NCBI GenBank assembly: GCA_039196715.1
Contig: JBCCUP010000005.1
Span: 40,864-104,863 of the forward strand
Source: Pseudomonadota bacterium
GTDB taxonomy: Bacteria; Pseudomonadota; Gammaproteobacteria; CALCKW01
DNA: 64,000 bases
Reading direction: 5' to 3'
A program made the position numbers and the translations under genes. Positions 9,498 to 20,534 of this stretch are shown piece by piece; position 1 is the stretch's first letter; each line of letters starts with the position of its first letter. The notes under the pieces were generated by a model. The model was not told the DNA's origin. It saw only the letters and a list, made by a program, of their open reading frames with translations, and made no database searches.

Positions 9498-10504
9498 TGG
9501 CCAGCCAACCGCATACCACCAGCCAACGCGCCGCACGCGGCTTCACTTTGCTGGAGCTGATGATCGCGATGACCATCGGTGTTGTCCTGATCGCCGGTGC
9601 CTTCGGCATCGTCGTGAGCAGCACCGCCACCCGGGAGAAAACCGAAGCCAGCACCGAGTTGTTGGGTTCAACCCGCCTGATCGCGGGCGTGCTCGGCGAC
9701 GACATTCGCCACGCGGGCATGTTCGGCCGACTGCGCGGTGCGCTCTCGATCGAGGGCCGCACGGGCGGGACCAACGAGTTGCCGCCGGTGGCGGGCGACT
9801 GCGACGCGAATTTCTACAACGACCTCGAGCAGTACATCTTCGCAACCAACAACGCCAACCCGTGGAACGCAACCTGTGTCGGTGCAACCTGGGTGGCTGG
9901 CACCGACATCCTCGCGGTGAAATACACCGACATTGAGGATTTGCCGTTTGCAGCGGCAACGGCGTTGCCCGAGGACAGTGTCTACCTGTTCAGTAACCCG
10001 TCCGGCGGGCGGCTGTTCTGGGAAGGCACGATCCCGCCGACCACGATCGGCTACGGCGCCGCCTTTGCCCCTGAAGCCGACCGACTGATCCAGCCGTTGC
10101 GCGTGCACATCTACTACCTGTCCGAGCCGACCGCCGACGTACCCACCCGGTCGTTGCGCCGGATCGGCCTCTCGGGCACGGCGGGCCTGCTCTACGAGGA
10201 GGAGGTGATCGCAACCGGTGTCGAGAACTTCCAATTGCAACTCGGGATCGAGATCTGCGATGCGGCGGTGAACCCCTGCCAGGGCATCGTCACGCAGTAC
10301 GTGACCGCCGACACGCTGAACTGGAACGACCCGTCGCTGGTCGACCGCATCCGCGCGGTACAGGTGCTGACGGTGTCGGGCAGCGACAACGTGGACCGGC
10401 CGTCCGCGCTGACACGCACCTACCAGTTCGCGGGTGAAAACATCACCGCCACCACCGACCTGCGGGTGTGGCAAGGCACATTCCAGGTGCGCAACAACCT
10501 ATGA
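9497..10504 (+). CDS. pilW: Type IV pilus minor pilin PilW
   Basis: A 335-residue prepilin-like protein. The leader MASQPHTTSQRAARG is followed by FTLLELMIAMTIGVVLIAG, with Glu at mature position +5. Its large size, the STATREKTEASTELLGSTR helix, the DDIRHAGMFG segment and a C-terminal TYQFAGENI-type region are typical of PilW. The ATG at 9497 overlaps the pilV stop (TGATG), which fixes this start over an upstream extension. Its stop overlaps the pilX ATG at 10501. It contributes to the minor-pilin priming complex together with PilV and PilX. Four cysteines in the globular part are candidates for disulfides in the periplasm. Confidence 0.9.
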   Translation: MASQPHTTSQRAARGFTLLELMIAMTIGVVLIAGAFGIVVSSTATREKTEASTELLGSTRLIAGVLGDDIRHAGMFGRLRGALSIEGRTGGTNELPPVAGDCDANFYNDLEQYIFATNNANPWNATCVGATWVAGTDILAVKYTDIEDLPFAAATALPEDSVYLFSNPSGGRLFWEGTIPPTTIGYGAAFAPEADRLIQPLRVHIYYLSEPTADVPTRSLRRIGLSGTAGLLYEEEVIATGVENFQLQLGIEICDAAVNPCQGIVTQYVTADTLNWNDPSLVDRIRAVQVLTVSGSDNVDRPSALTRTYQFAGENITATTDLRVWQGTFQVRNNL

Positions 10505-11028
10505 CTCAGCCCAACGCAAGTCCCGCGATGCCGGGCCGCCAGCGCGGCGTCACGTTGATCATCGCCCTGATGGTGCTGGCAGTCCTGACCATTGCCGGCA
10601 TGGGTGTCATCGGCATGTCGAGCGTGGAGATGCGCATCGCGCAAAACGAAAAGGCCTCGCAAGTCGCGTTCGAGGCTGCCGAGTCGGGCCTGCGCCGCGT
10701 GATGCGCTCACCCACCCTGCGCCAGACCCTGCTCAACCCCTACGCCAACGGCACGGACCCGGTGGCAGACGTGCAGACCGTGAACTTCAACAGTGCGCCA
10801 GGTGATTGGACCTCGGAAGTTGAAATCCAACCACTCGGTGCTTCGCTGCCCTGCCCGATCAGCAGCTCCGCGACTGCGACAAGCGGCGTCACCTGTGTGT
10901 TCTACGAGATCACCTCTGTTGGCCAGTACGGCGACGCCACCCAACGCGGCGCCTCGAAAACCGTGATCGGCAGCGTCTACGTGCAGGTGGGCGGCGGCCA
11001 TTCGGGTACGACGTACGCGACGGAGTGA
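10501..11028 (+). CDS. pilX: Type IV pilus assembly protein PilX
   Basis: A 175-residue minor pilin. The N terminus QRGVTLIIALMVLAVLTIAG is the PilX form of the prepilin helix, in which the usual +5 glutamate is absent. The next segment, MSSVEMRIAQNEKASQVAFEAAESGLRR, closely follows the PilX N-terminal family pattern. The ATG overlaps the pilW stop (ATGA), so the start is secure. PilX acts with PilV, PilW and PilY1 at the pilus tip. The C-terminal half is short and ends in a VQVGGGHSGT tail. Only 43 bases separate its stop from the start preferred for pilE. Confidence 0.88.
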   Translation: MTQPNASPAMPGRQRGVTLIIALMVLAVLTIAGMGVIGMSSVEMRIAQNEKASQVAFEAAESGLRRVMRSPTLRQTLLNPYANGTDPVADVQTVNFNSAPGDWTSEVEIQPLGASLPCPISSSATATSGVTCVFYEITSVGQYGDATQRGASKTVIGSVYVQVGGGHSGTTYATE

Positions 11029-11071
11029 TGTCATGCCCTTCTTAACACCACAGACAAAGACAGACAGCGCT

Positions 11072-11461
11072 ATGCGAAAGGAAACCGGATTCTCTCTGAT
11101 CGAATTGATCATCGTGATTGCCATTCTTGGCATATTGGCGTCGATATCCACGGTGTCCTACCGCGGCTACGTGATCAAGTCGGAGCGCAGCGAGGCGCAG
11201 GCGGTGCTGGTCAAGATCGCGGACGCTCAGGAAAAGTACTACCTGAACAACAACCGCTACGCATCGACCGCGGAGCTCGCGCCAATCTACGCCCTGCCCG
11301 CCGGGGGCAAGTGGGCGTACGGGGTCACGCGCCAGAACGGCAACCAACAATTCACCGCCACGGCCACCAACGCCGAAGACGCGGATTGTCCGGCGATGAA
11401 CATCACCTCGGGCAACAGCCTCGGCAACGGCTCCTGGAACGCCGATTCCAGTTGCGATTGA
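11072..11461 (+). CDS. pilE: Type IV pilin-like protein PilE
   Basis: A 129-residue small pilin: leader MRKETG, cleavage site, then FSLIELIIVIAILGILASIS with Glu at mature position +5. The rest follows the PilE/ComP pattern: SYRGYVIKSERSEAQAVLVKIADAQEKYYLNNNRYAS, a conserved tyrosine/asparagine-rich turn, and a C-terminal disulfide loop formed by DCPAMN and SSCD. The frame is open to 11033, but the ATG at 11072 gives a six-residue basic leader of normal length. In Pseudomonas pilE lies after pilY1; here it lies before it, directly after pilX. It is expected to be an inner-membrane minor pilin rather than the major subunit. Confidence 0.88.
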   Translation: MRKETGFSLIELIIVIAILGILASISTVSYRGYVIKSERSEAQAVLVKIADAQEKYYLNNNRYASTAELAPIYALPAGGKWAYGVTRQNGNQQFTATATNAEDADCPAMNITSGNSLGNGSWNADSSCD

Positions 11462-11507
11462 CCTCCGGGTCGACTCCGCCCGCAGCAGACATGTCAACGA
11501 GAACGCC

Positions 11508-14500
11508 ATGAAACGATCACGTCAGCCCGAGATCAGCGCACGAACGCGCCACCTCCGTGCAACACGGCAGCGACTGAAACAGGCCGCGTGCACGCTATCG
11601 CTGTTTGCGTTGACAGTGACGAGCGCACAAGCACTCGACACCGATATCTTCTTCGACCGAACCGTGTCAGAGCTACCCAACGTCGTGTTCTACATGGACA
11701 CCTCCGGCAGCATGAACGGTTCGATGAACAATGTGCCGATTCCCTACAACCCAGCCCAAACCTATTCAGGGGCTTTCACAACCAACAGCGTCTACTACGC
11801 GCCCGGGGGCCGGGTGCCGAACTCACCCTCGAGCGTGACCTCGGGGCAACGCATGTCGATGCATTGCGATCAGGCAAATCTGGGAATCGACGCACGGGGA
11901 TTTTTTACCGGTCGGATGGTAGGCCGCCTGCCAACGACCATTCCGGGAAACCCGACTGCAGAAGACAAGTGGTTGCCCGTCAACAAGGGCGTCTGGGGGC
12001 AGTTCGATGGCCACCTGATTGACTGCTTTGAAGACCGCGGTGTGCACGGCGAGAACGGCGTCGGTGGCGGTACATACGTGAACGCCAATACCACGACCGC
12101 TTGGACGGCCAATGCTGGAGAGGAAATCGACTGGAACGGCGCGGGCTATGTTACCGCCTTCCTCGGCAACTACATCAACTACAAACTCAACCCCCCGATC
12201 GAAAACCAGAGCGGCACCCGCACCAACAAGTCCGAAGCGATGAAGCGGGTGATGATCAACGTGTCGCACCTGTTCCCGCAAATCAACGCGGGTGTCGCGC
12301 GGATGAACGGCAGCAGCGGTGCCACCATTGTCAGGCCCGTTCGCGACAATCGACTCGTCGCCAACCGCACCGAATTCGAGAACACCGTGAACGCGCTGCC
12401 TGCCAGCGGCGTTACGCCGCTGGCCGAGGGCCTGTACGAGGTCTACCGCTACTACCGGGGCGAAAGCCGGTTGTTCGGCAGCTCCACTGGCACACACCCC
12501 GATGCGATTTCCGGGTCCAACTACATCAGCCCGATCGACCACGAATGCCAGCGCAGCCACGTGATCATGTTCACCGACGGTGTGCCCTGGGCGGACAACG
12601 ACCAAGAACCCATCGAAACGCTGCTCGGCGGCGGCTCCTGCCACTCGGGCAACAACCAGAGCACAGGCACCAGTTGCCTCGACGACCTTGCACTGTACAT
12701 GGCGCAAACCGACTCGCGCCCCGGCATCCCCAACGTGTTCGACGACGACGGCAACGGCACCCCGGACGGGCAGACAGTGAAAGTGCATCCGGTGGGCGTG
12801 CAGATCGGCTTTCAGTTACTCGAAGACACCGCAACGGCCGCAGATACGTCCTACTTCTCGGCCCAGGATGCGATCCAGCTCGAGAACAATCTCGTCGATG
12901 TGCTGAGCAACATCGCCGGTACGGTGACAGTGGCGAGCCGCGTCGTCACGAGCTCGGATCAGTTCAGCCGCGTTGCGCACCGCAGTGAGGTCTACACCGG
13001 TGTCTATGAGCCGAATTCGAGTTACCAATGGCGCGGCAACGTCAAGAAGTACCGCATCGCTTACGACGGTCTGCGGCCGTACCTGACCGACTCGGACGAG
13101 ACCAACAACCCCGAGATCCTGAACACCAACGGCGGCATCATCCCATCGGCCCGCAGTTACTGGTCGTCCGGTGCCGACGGCAACAACGTGCTCGACGGTG
13201 GTGCACGCGAGCGACTCGCCGGTCAGAATCCCGCGTCCCGCAACATCTACGGCATCAACGTCGACCCGAGCATCGAAGGCAACCTCACCAACAGCATGCA
13301 CCAGTTGTCCCTGGCTCAACCCACGGTGAACGCGGCACTGGGCGCGGCAACGCGCCCGGCCAGCGAACGCCAGGACATACTCGACTACGCGCTCGGCTAC
13401 GACACGCCAGACACCGACGATGACCTCAACACCGGTGAGCACTCGGGGCAGATCGGCGGCTTCGCACGCAACGAACCCCTTGCCATCCAGTACGGCGGCA
13501 CGGAAGCCAATCCCGATGTTGTCGTGTTTGCAGCCACGTCAGACGGCATGCTGCACGGCTTCGACGGCGAGACCGGCGACGAGATCTTCGCCGTGTCGCC
13601 GATCGAAAGTGTGCCGCACTACGCACCGCAGTTTGACAACCCCGCAACCGGCAGCACGCGCTTCTGGGGCATCGACGGCAAGCTCTCGGCGTACGTGATC
13701 GACAAGAACCTCGACGGCATCATCACGCAGAGCGCCGGAGACCGCGTGTACCTGTACATGCCCTACGGCCTCGGTGGGCGCACCCTCTATATTTTCGACG
13801 CCACCCGCGCCAACGACCGTGTCAACCCGGTTGTGGTGGCCTTGAACAAGAAAGACCCGTCACTCGGGCGTTGGCGTGAGTACGGCCACGCGTTGAGCCA
13901 AGCCGTCCCGCTTCGGGCACGCAAGACCACCGGCGGCAAATCGCTGATGGCAATCGCCATGGGCTACGACCCGAACGCGGAGTTTGCGTACACCGGGCAC
14001 GTGATGGGCCGCGGCATCGGCCTGCTCGAGCTTGAGACCGGCTCGATGTCCTGGTCGGCCGTGTCCAACGCGAGCACCGCCACCTCGGAGATGCAGTTCA
14101 GTGACATGGACTACGCCTTTGTTGCCGAGCCCAGTCCGGTTGACACCAACGGCGACGGCTTTGCCGATCGCGTGTACGCCGTCGACCTCGGTGCACAAGT
14201 CTGGCGCTTTGATCTCGCCGACAACTTCGTCGGCAACAGCAGCTCATCCGCCGACGGCGGCATGATCGCCGAACTTGGCCGCGATGTGGACGGCGAGCGC
14301 AGGCGAGTATTCAAACCGATCCGTACGGCGTTGGTGCGCGACGATGGCCAGGCCTGGGTTGCGCTTGCTTTTGGCACCGGCGATCGCATGAACCCGCTGA
14401 CGTCGACCAACGACAACCGCCTCTACCTGATTCGTGACACCCATGTCAGCATGCCCAGTGGCGGATTCCCGGTCATCGACAACGGCGACCTGTACGACGC

Positions 14501-14960
14501 CACGGCCAATACCCTCGGCACCACAACCAACCCTACCGCACTCGCCAACGAGTACGAGCAGCTGCGCACATCGCAAGGGTGGTACGTCAATCTGCCAAAT
14601 GACCGCAAGGCGATCTCGGGTGTGTCGATCTCGAACGGCATCGTCAACTACCCGGTCTACACGATCCCATCGAGCAGTGCGCCGTGTGAGCGCGACATCG
14701 GGTCCGGCACGCTGTACCGCATGAAGCTGTACGACGCACAGCCCGTGTTCGACTACAGCGGCAACACCACCCTCGGCACCGAAGACCGCGAGATCCCGCT
14801 GGCAGCGCCGGGCATTCCGAGTGACATGGCCGGGCACCGCGACCCCAGCGGCAACCTGTCAGAGTGCGTGAACATGCAGTGTTTCCAGTCAGACCCGAAC
14901 GCGACCGCGGGCACGATCCCGAACGTGCAGGAGAACTACTGGTTCCAGCAACTCAACTGA
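11508..14960 (+). CDS. pilY1: Type IV pilus tip-associated adhesin/assembly protein PilY1
   Basis: A 1150-residue secreted protein. A long basic N-region and hydrophobic core end near SAQA-LDTD (about residue 42), a plausible signal peptide. A von Willebrand A-like part follows, with a perfect MIDAS start, DTSGSM at residues 64-69, and later IMFTDGVPW. The C-terminal half is the PilY1 beta-propeller (NEPLAIQYGG, VVVFAATSDGMLHGFD, RVYLYMPYGLGG). DTNGDGFADRVYAVD resembles the calcium loop that controls PilY1 in Pseudomonas. PilY1 primes pilus assembly with the minor pilins and sits at the tip, where it can act in adhesion and surface sensing. It closes the operon that starts at 8431. Confidence 0.92.
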   Translation: MKRSRQPEISARTRHLRATRQRLKQAACTLSLFALTVTSAQALDTDIFFDRTVSELPNVVFYMDTSGSMNGSMNNVPIPYNPAQTYSGAFTTNSVYYAPGGRVPNSPSSVTSGQRMSMHCDQANLGIDARGFFTGRMVGRLPTTIPGNPTAEDKWLPVNKGVWGQFDGHLIDCFEDRGVHGENGVGGGTYVNANTTTAWTANAGEEIDWNGAGYVTAFLGNYINYKLNPPIENQSGTRTNKSEAMKRVMINVSHLFPQINAGVARMNGSSGATIVRPVRDNRLVANRTEFENTVNALPASGVTPLAEGLYEVYRYYRGESRLFGSSTGTHPDAISGSNYISPIDHECQRSHVIMFTDGVPWADNDQEPIETLLGGGSCHSGNNQSTGTSCLDDLALYMAQTDSRPGIPNVFDDDGNGTPDGQTVKVHPVGVQIGFQLLEDTATAADTSYFSAQDAIQLENNLVDVLSNIAGTVTVASRVVTSSDQFSRVAHRSEVYTGVYEPNSSYQWRGNVKKYRIAYDGLRPYLTDSDETNNPEILNTNGGIIPSARSYWSSGADGNNVLDGGARERLAGQNPASRNIYGINVDPSIEGNLTNSMHQLSLAQPTVNAALGAATRPASERQDILDYALGYDTPDTDDDLNTGEHSGQIGGFARNEPLAIQYGGTEANPDVVVFAATSDGMLHGFDGETGDEIFAVSPIESVPHYAPQFDNPATGSTRFWGIDGKLSAYVIDKNLDGIITQSAGDRVYLYMPYGLGGRTLYIFDATRANDRVNPVVVALNKKDPSLGRWREYGHALSQAVPLRARKTTGGKSLMAIAMGYDPNAEFAYTGHVMGRGIGLLELETGSMSWSAVSNASTATSEMQFSDMDYAFVAEPSPVDTNGDGFADRVYAVDLGAQVWRFDLADNFVGNSSSSADGGMIAELGRDVDGERRRVFKPIRTALVRDDGQAWVALAFGTGDRMNPLTSTNDNRLYLIRDTHVSMPSGGFPVIDNGDLYDATANTLGTTTNPTALANEYEQLRTSQGWYVNLPNDRKAISGVSISNGIVNYPVYTIPSSSAPCERDIGSGTLYRMKLYDAQPVFDYSGNTTLGTEDREIPLAAPGIPSDMAGHRDPSGNLSECVNMQCFQSDPNATAGTIPNVQENYWFQQLN

Positions 14961-15218
14961 CGCGCTGACACGCCACGGCCGGTGTGCACACCGCACCCGG
15001 CTGTCACACGGACCGCTTGTGCGTTGCACCATGCACCAAGCCTGACGCCGCACACGGGGCGGAACGTAACGAGATCGTTGCAACCAAGCGATCCAGTTTG
15101 CGGAAAACGTCGCATTTCGGCGTGCAGTGCACGACAGAGCAGAAATATAGTGCCACCGATGTTGAAGGTGGCGGTCTCGACGGTTATGCTGCGCCGCGAA
15201 AGTCAACTGGCGAGCTGC

Positions 15219-15689
15219 ATGACCACATCAGGCCCTTCCAGCGCACCCCGGACGCTCAAGAAGTACCCCAACCGACGGCTGTATGACACCCACGAGAGTG
15301 CGTACATCACCCTCGACGGCGTGCGGAAAATGGTCTGTGAGCAACAGCCCTTTCGCGTGGTCGACTCGCGCAGCGGTGATGACATCACCCGCACGATCCT
15401 GCTGCAGATCGTCTGCGAGCACGAGACCGCCTCGTCAAGCCCGTGCTTCAACACCGGCTTCCTCGAGCAACTCATCCGGTGTTCGGACGACACCATGAGC
15501 GTCATGGTCGGGGAGTTCCTCGACCGCAGCCTGGGCGCGTACGCCCGAAATCAGGATGTCTTGCGCCAGCAGATGAACAGCGTGATGAACATCGACCCGG
15601 TCGATCTCATGTCCGATGTGCAGCAGCCAAAGCCGTGGCAGGACGCCGCACAGACGGTCAACCCGCACGAGGACCGGCTGGCCAACTGA
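15219..15689 (+). CDS. phaR: Polyhydroxyalkanoate synthesis repressor PhaR
   Basis: A 156-residue regulator. The N-terminal PHA accumulation regulator DNA-binding domain is unmistakable: TLKKYPNRRLYDTHESAYIT, then a VRKMV helix, FRVVDSRSGDDITRTILLQIV and EHE. The weaker C-terminal part carries the NTGFLEQLIRCSDDTMSVMVGEFLDRSL region. PhaR binds PHA granules and represses phasin genes. The frame is open upstream to 14982, but the ATG at 15219 (MTTSGPSS) directly precedes the domain. No PHA synthase or phasin gene is in the window. The last 32 bases overlap the convergent phosphatase gene. Confidence 0.88.
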   Translation: MTTSGPSSAPRTLKKYPNRRLYDTHESAYITLDGVRKMVCEQQPFRVVDSRSGDDITRTILLQIVCEHETASSSPCFNTGFLEQLIRCSDDTMSVMVGEFLDRSLGAYARNQDVLRQQMNSVMNIDPVDLMSDVQQPKPWQDAAQTVNPHEDRLAN

Positions 15690-16455
15690 TCCGCTCCCGC
15701 GCGACTGCGTGCAGCGCCGCGCTGCCGCTGGCCAGCACGCTCGTGGTGTCGAGCCCGATCGGCTCGCCCGCCAGGTCGGTCATTTTCCCTCCCGCTTCCG
15801 CCACGATCACCGACAGGGCTGCGACGTCGAGTACGTTCACGTCCGATTCGATGACCACGTCGAGGCTGCCCTGCGCCAGCAGGTGGTAGTGCAGGTAGTC
15901 ACCGTAACCGCGGTGCCGATGCACATCCCGCATCAACTGACCGAGTGCGGTCCAACTGTCGGCGACACCGCTGAGACTGCCGACGTTGCCGGTGGACAGA
16001 ATGGCGCGGTCCAGCGCAACCGGCTGGTGCGTGTGCAGGCGCTCATTACCGAACCAGGCACCCTGTCCGCGCTCGGCGCAGAACACCTCGCCCGACACCG
16101 GCGCCGAGGACACGCCAAGCACCAACTCGCCGCGGTGCATCAGGGCAATCTGCGTGGAGAAGAACGGGCACGCGCGTACAAAAGACTTGGTGCCGTCGAT
16201 CGGGTCGATGAGCCAGAGGTGATCGGTGGACTGGCCCTGTCGACCGGTTTCTTCGCCGTAGAACGCGTGGTCGGGGAAACGCGCCTTCAGCACCGCGAGA
16301 ATGGCGCGCTCGGCGTCGACATCCGCCGCCGTGACCGGCGAGTCATCGCCCTTGAAGTTGACGTCGACACCGGCCTCGTAGTGGCGAAGGATGACGTTGC
16401 GGGCGGCGTCAGCCGCGTCGAGTGCCGCGCGCAGGGTGTCACTGGGGACGAGCAT
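15658..16455 (-). CDS. Inositol monophosphatase family phosphatase (HisN- or CysQ-like)
   Basis: A 265-residue Mg2+-dependent phosphatase of the IMPase/FBPase fold. The metal-binding motifs are complete: YGEETG (glutamates 68-69), WLIDPIDGTKSF (aspartates 84 and 87), and a late NVLDVAALSVIVAEAGGKMTD segment with the third aspartate. GYGDYLHYHLLAQGSLDVVIE resembles the histidinol-phosphatase (HisN) branch more than the bisphosphate nucleotidase CysQ, but substrate cannot be settled by eye. Its start overlaps the 3' end of ampD by 17 bases, so the two are co-transcribed. The 3' end overlaps phaR on the other strand. Confidence 0.85.
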   Translation of the reverse strand: MLVPSDTLRAALDAADAARNVILRHYEAGVDVNFKGDDSPVTAADVDAERAILAVLKARFPDHAFYGEETGRQGQSTDHLWLIDPIDGTKSFVRACPFFSTQIALMHRGELVLGVSSAPVSGEVFCAERGQGAWFGNERLHTHQPVALDRAILSTGNVGSLSGVADSWTALGQLMRDVHRHRGYGDYLHYHLLAQGSLDVVIESDVNVLDVAALSVIVAEAGGKMTDLAGEPIGLDTTSVLASGSAALHAVARERISWPAGPRAG

Positions 16456-17038
16456 GTCCGGTTTCCGAGGTGAGGGAGTCCAATTCTCGCATCAATCGCG
16501 ACCACTCGAACGCCTCCCCGGGGTCTGACTTGCGGCCGGGGGCGATGTCACTGTGGCCAACAATGCGGTCGCGCGAGATGGCCGGCCAGCGGCGTTGCAA
16601 CGCCAGGCACACGCGTGCGAGCACGCGGTATTGCACAGGCTCGTAGGGCGCCGCGTCTGTGCCCTCCAGCTCGATGCCAACCGAGAAGTCGTTGCACCCC
16701 GTCCGGTGGGCGAAGGTGCTGACACCGGCGTGCCAGGCACGCCGGTGCAACGGCACGTACTGTGTGCACGCGCCGTCCCGCCGAATCAACAGATGCGCTG
16801 ACACCCGGAGCGACCGCAGCGCCGTGAGCGCCGGGTGCACGCCCTCAGGCAGCTCGTTGCGAAACAACCGGTCGATCCAGGGGCCGCCGAACTGCCCGGG
16901 CGGCAGGCTGATACCGTGGACAACGATCAGCTCGGGCGCCACACCCGGCGGCCGCGTGTCCGCGTTTGGTGACGGGCAGCGACGTGCCCCCGACAACCAT
17001 CCGGTCTCGTTGTCGATGTCACAGTCGAATTTGGCCAT
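16439..17038 (-). CDS. ampD: 1,6-anhydro-N-acetylmuramyl-L-alanine amidase AmpD
   Basis: A 199-residue cytoplasmic zinc amidase that cleaves anhydro-muropeptides during peptidoglycan recycling. The ligands and active-site residues are in place: VVHGISLPPGQFG with His41, SVGIELEG with the catalytic-site glutamate (residue 123), and GHSDIAPGRKSDPG with His162, Lys170 and Asp172. Spacing matches E. coli AmpD (H34, E116, H154, K162, D164) with a slight shift. FRNELPEGVHP and the RRDG strand also fit. It is transcribed with the following phosphatase gene and divergent from rep. No ampE or ampC lies nearby. Confidence 0.93.
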   Translation of the reverse strand: MAKFDCDIDNETGWLSGARRCPSPNADTRPPGVAPELIVVHGISLPPGQFGGPWIDRLFRNELPEGVHPALTALRSLRVSAHLLIRRDGACTQYVPLHRRAWHAGVSTFAHRTGCNDFSVGIELEGTDAAPYEPVQYRVLARVCLALQRRWPAISRDRIVGHSDIAPGRKSDPGEAFEWSRLMRELDSLTSETGHARPQ

Positions 17039-17122
17039 GCTTCACCCTATCACGTGGCGACAGGGCCGATGACAGGGCCGTCGCTGCACGGTACGCTACG
17101 CGGCCCTCGCGGTGGTCCCTCC

Positions 17123-19123
<2,001 letters not shown>

Positions 19124-19142
19124 ACCACGGTACCCCTGACGC

Positions 19143-19958
19143 ATGTTGATCGACTCGCACTGCCACCTCGACTTCGACGGACTCCGTGAAGACCTCGAAG
19201 GCACCCTGGCACGCGCCCACGACGCCGGTGTCGACCACATCCTGTGCATCAGTGTCACGCTCGAGGATTTCCCCCGTGTGCTCGATACCGCCGGCCGATC
19301 CGACAACCTCTTCGCCTCGGTCGGTGTGCACCCGTGCTACCCGGAGGCCGAGCAGCCCGGTATCGACCAGCTGGTCGAGCTCGCCGATCACCCGAAAGTG
19401 GTGGCCATCGGAGAAACGGGCCTCGACTTCATGCGTGTGGAAGGCGACATGCAGTGGCAACGCGAGCGTTTTGTCACACACATCGAGGCCGCCGCGCGTG
19501 CCGACAAACCGTTGATCATTCACACGCGCGCGGCGGCCCAGGACACCGTCGACATGTTGGTGGCCAACCGTGCGGACCGTTCGGGTGGCGTGATGCACTG
19601 TTTCGCCGAAAACTGGGACATCGCCCGGCAGGCCCTCGATCTCGGTTTCTACATTTCGTTTTCGGGCATCGTGACCTTCAAGTCGGCCAAAGCCGTGCAG
19701 GAGGCCGCGCGCCTGGTGCCCCTGGATCGCCTGCTGGTGGAAACCGATGCGCCCTACCTCGCCCCGGTGCCGCACCGCGGTAAACCCAACGAGCCGGCGT
19801 TCGTGCGGCACACGGCGCAGTTCCTCGCCGACCTCCGTGGCATACCCCTCGACGAGCTGGCCGCCCACACCCGGCGGAACTTCTTCTCGCTGTTTGCCAC
19901 AGCGCGCCCTGCCAGCACGCCGCTCCGGGCCGGCCCGCAGGGGGCCCCGCCAGGCTGA
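19143..19958 (+). CDS. TatD/YcfH-family metal-dependent DNase
   Basis: A 271-residue TIM-barrel hydrolase of the TatD family. All metal ligands are visible: DSHCHLD at residues 4-10, IGETGLD with its glutamate, the histidine of IIHTRAA, MHCFAENW, and ETDAPYLAPVPHRGK with the aspartate. The last motif and the exact length fit the YcfH-like subgroup; TatD enzymes are 3'-5' deoxyribonucleases or hydrolases with roles in DNA repair. It follows rep after 19 bases and is likely co-transcribed. The C-terminal tail after SLFATARP is proline- and glycine-rich and not conserved in the family. Confidence 0.9.
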   Translation: MLIDSHCHLDFDGLREDLEGTLARAHDAGVDHILCISVTLEDFPRVLDTAGRSDNLFASVGVHPCYPEAEQPGIDQLVELADHPKVVAIGETGLDFMRVEGDMQWQRERFVTHIEAAARADKPLIIHTRAAAQDTVDMLVANRADRSGGVMHCFAENWDIARQALDLGFYISFSGIVTFKSAKAVQEAARLVPLDRLLVETDAPYLAPVPHRGKPNEPAFVRHTAQFLADLRGIPLDELAAHTRRNFFSLFATARPASTPLRAGPQGAPPG

Positions 19959-19984
19959 CACAACGCGCACCCAGGCCGTATACT
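19955..19984 (+). promoter_or_regulatory. Possible sigma-70 promoter for the LEA14-like gene
   Basis: CTGACA (19955-19960) and TATACT (19979-19984) match the -35 and -10 consensus at five of six positions each, separated by 18 bases. Transcription would start close to the ATG at 19991, so either the message is leaderless or translation starts at the second ATG, 20018. This is pattern matching only. Confidence 0.4.
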
Positions 19985-19990
19985 GAGGCC

Positions 19991-20470
19991 ATGGAAACCG
20001 TTCCGACTCCGCGGCGTATGCACCCGGGCCTCACCGCCCTGGTGTTGCTGTGCGCGCTCGGACTGTCAGCCTGCGCGTCGCTGGTCGACCGGATCGTACC
20101 GGACCCGCCGGACGTCACGCTGGTGGGTGTCGACCTGGTCGAGGCCTCGCTGTTGCAGCAGACCTTCAACCTCACGCTCAACCTGCAAAACCCGAACGAC
20201 CGCACGCTCGCGATCCAGGACACCCAGTTCTCGGCCATCATCAACGGCGAGGAGTTCGCGAGCGGCATCAGCAAGACGCCGATCGACCTGCCACCCTACG
20301 GTGAAGCGGATGTGTCCGTGAGGGTGAACAGTGGTCTGCTGAAAGTGCTCGAGAACCTCGGGAAGTTGACGGGCGGTCAGGGACTCAACTACCGGCTCGA
20401 AGGGTCAGTCAAGATCGCTGGCATCCCGGTGCGCATTCCATTCAGCCAGGACGGCACCCTCTCCCCCTAG
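19991..20470 (+). CDS. LEA type 2 (LEA14/WHy-like) lipoprotein
   Basis: A 159-residue predicted lipoprotein. A hydrophobic helix ends in the lipobox LSAC, with the lipidated cysteine at residue 28. The body is a WHy/LEA14-like beta sandwich: PDVTLVGVDLVEASLLQQTF, LTLNLQNPNDRTLAIQDTQF, then ISKTPIDLPPYGEADVSVRV and a final VKIAGIPVRIPFSQ strand. Such proteins occur widely in proteobacteria as periplasmic lipoproteins linked to desiccation or stress tolerance, without a defined biochemical role. The ATG at 20018 (MHPGLTALVLL) would give a more standard 18-residue signal and is a real alternative. It is convergent with the sterol desaturase-family gene. Confidence 0.85.
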   Translation: METVPTPRRMHPGLTALVLLCALGLSACASLVDRIVPDPPDVTLVGVDLVEASLLQQTFNLTLNLQNPNDRTLAIQDTQFSAIINGEEFASGISKTPIDLPPYGEADVSVRVNSGLLKVLENLGKLTGGQGLNYRLEGSVKIAGIPVRIPFSQDGTLSP

Positions 20471-20534
20471 CCGTGCAGCGGCTGCACCTCGAGCACCGCC
20501 TTGCTTTTCACCGCGCAATCTCGATGCCTGCACG

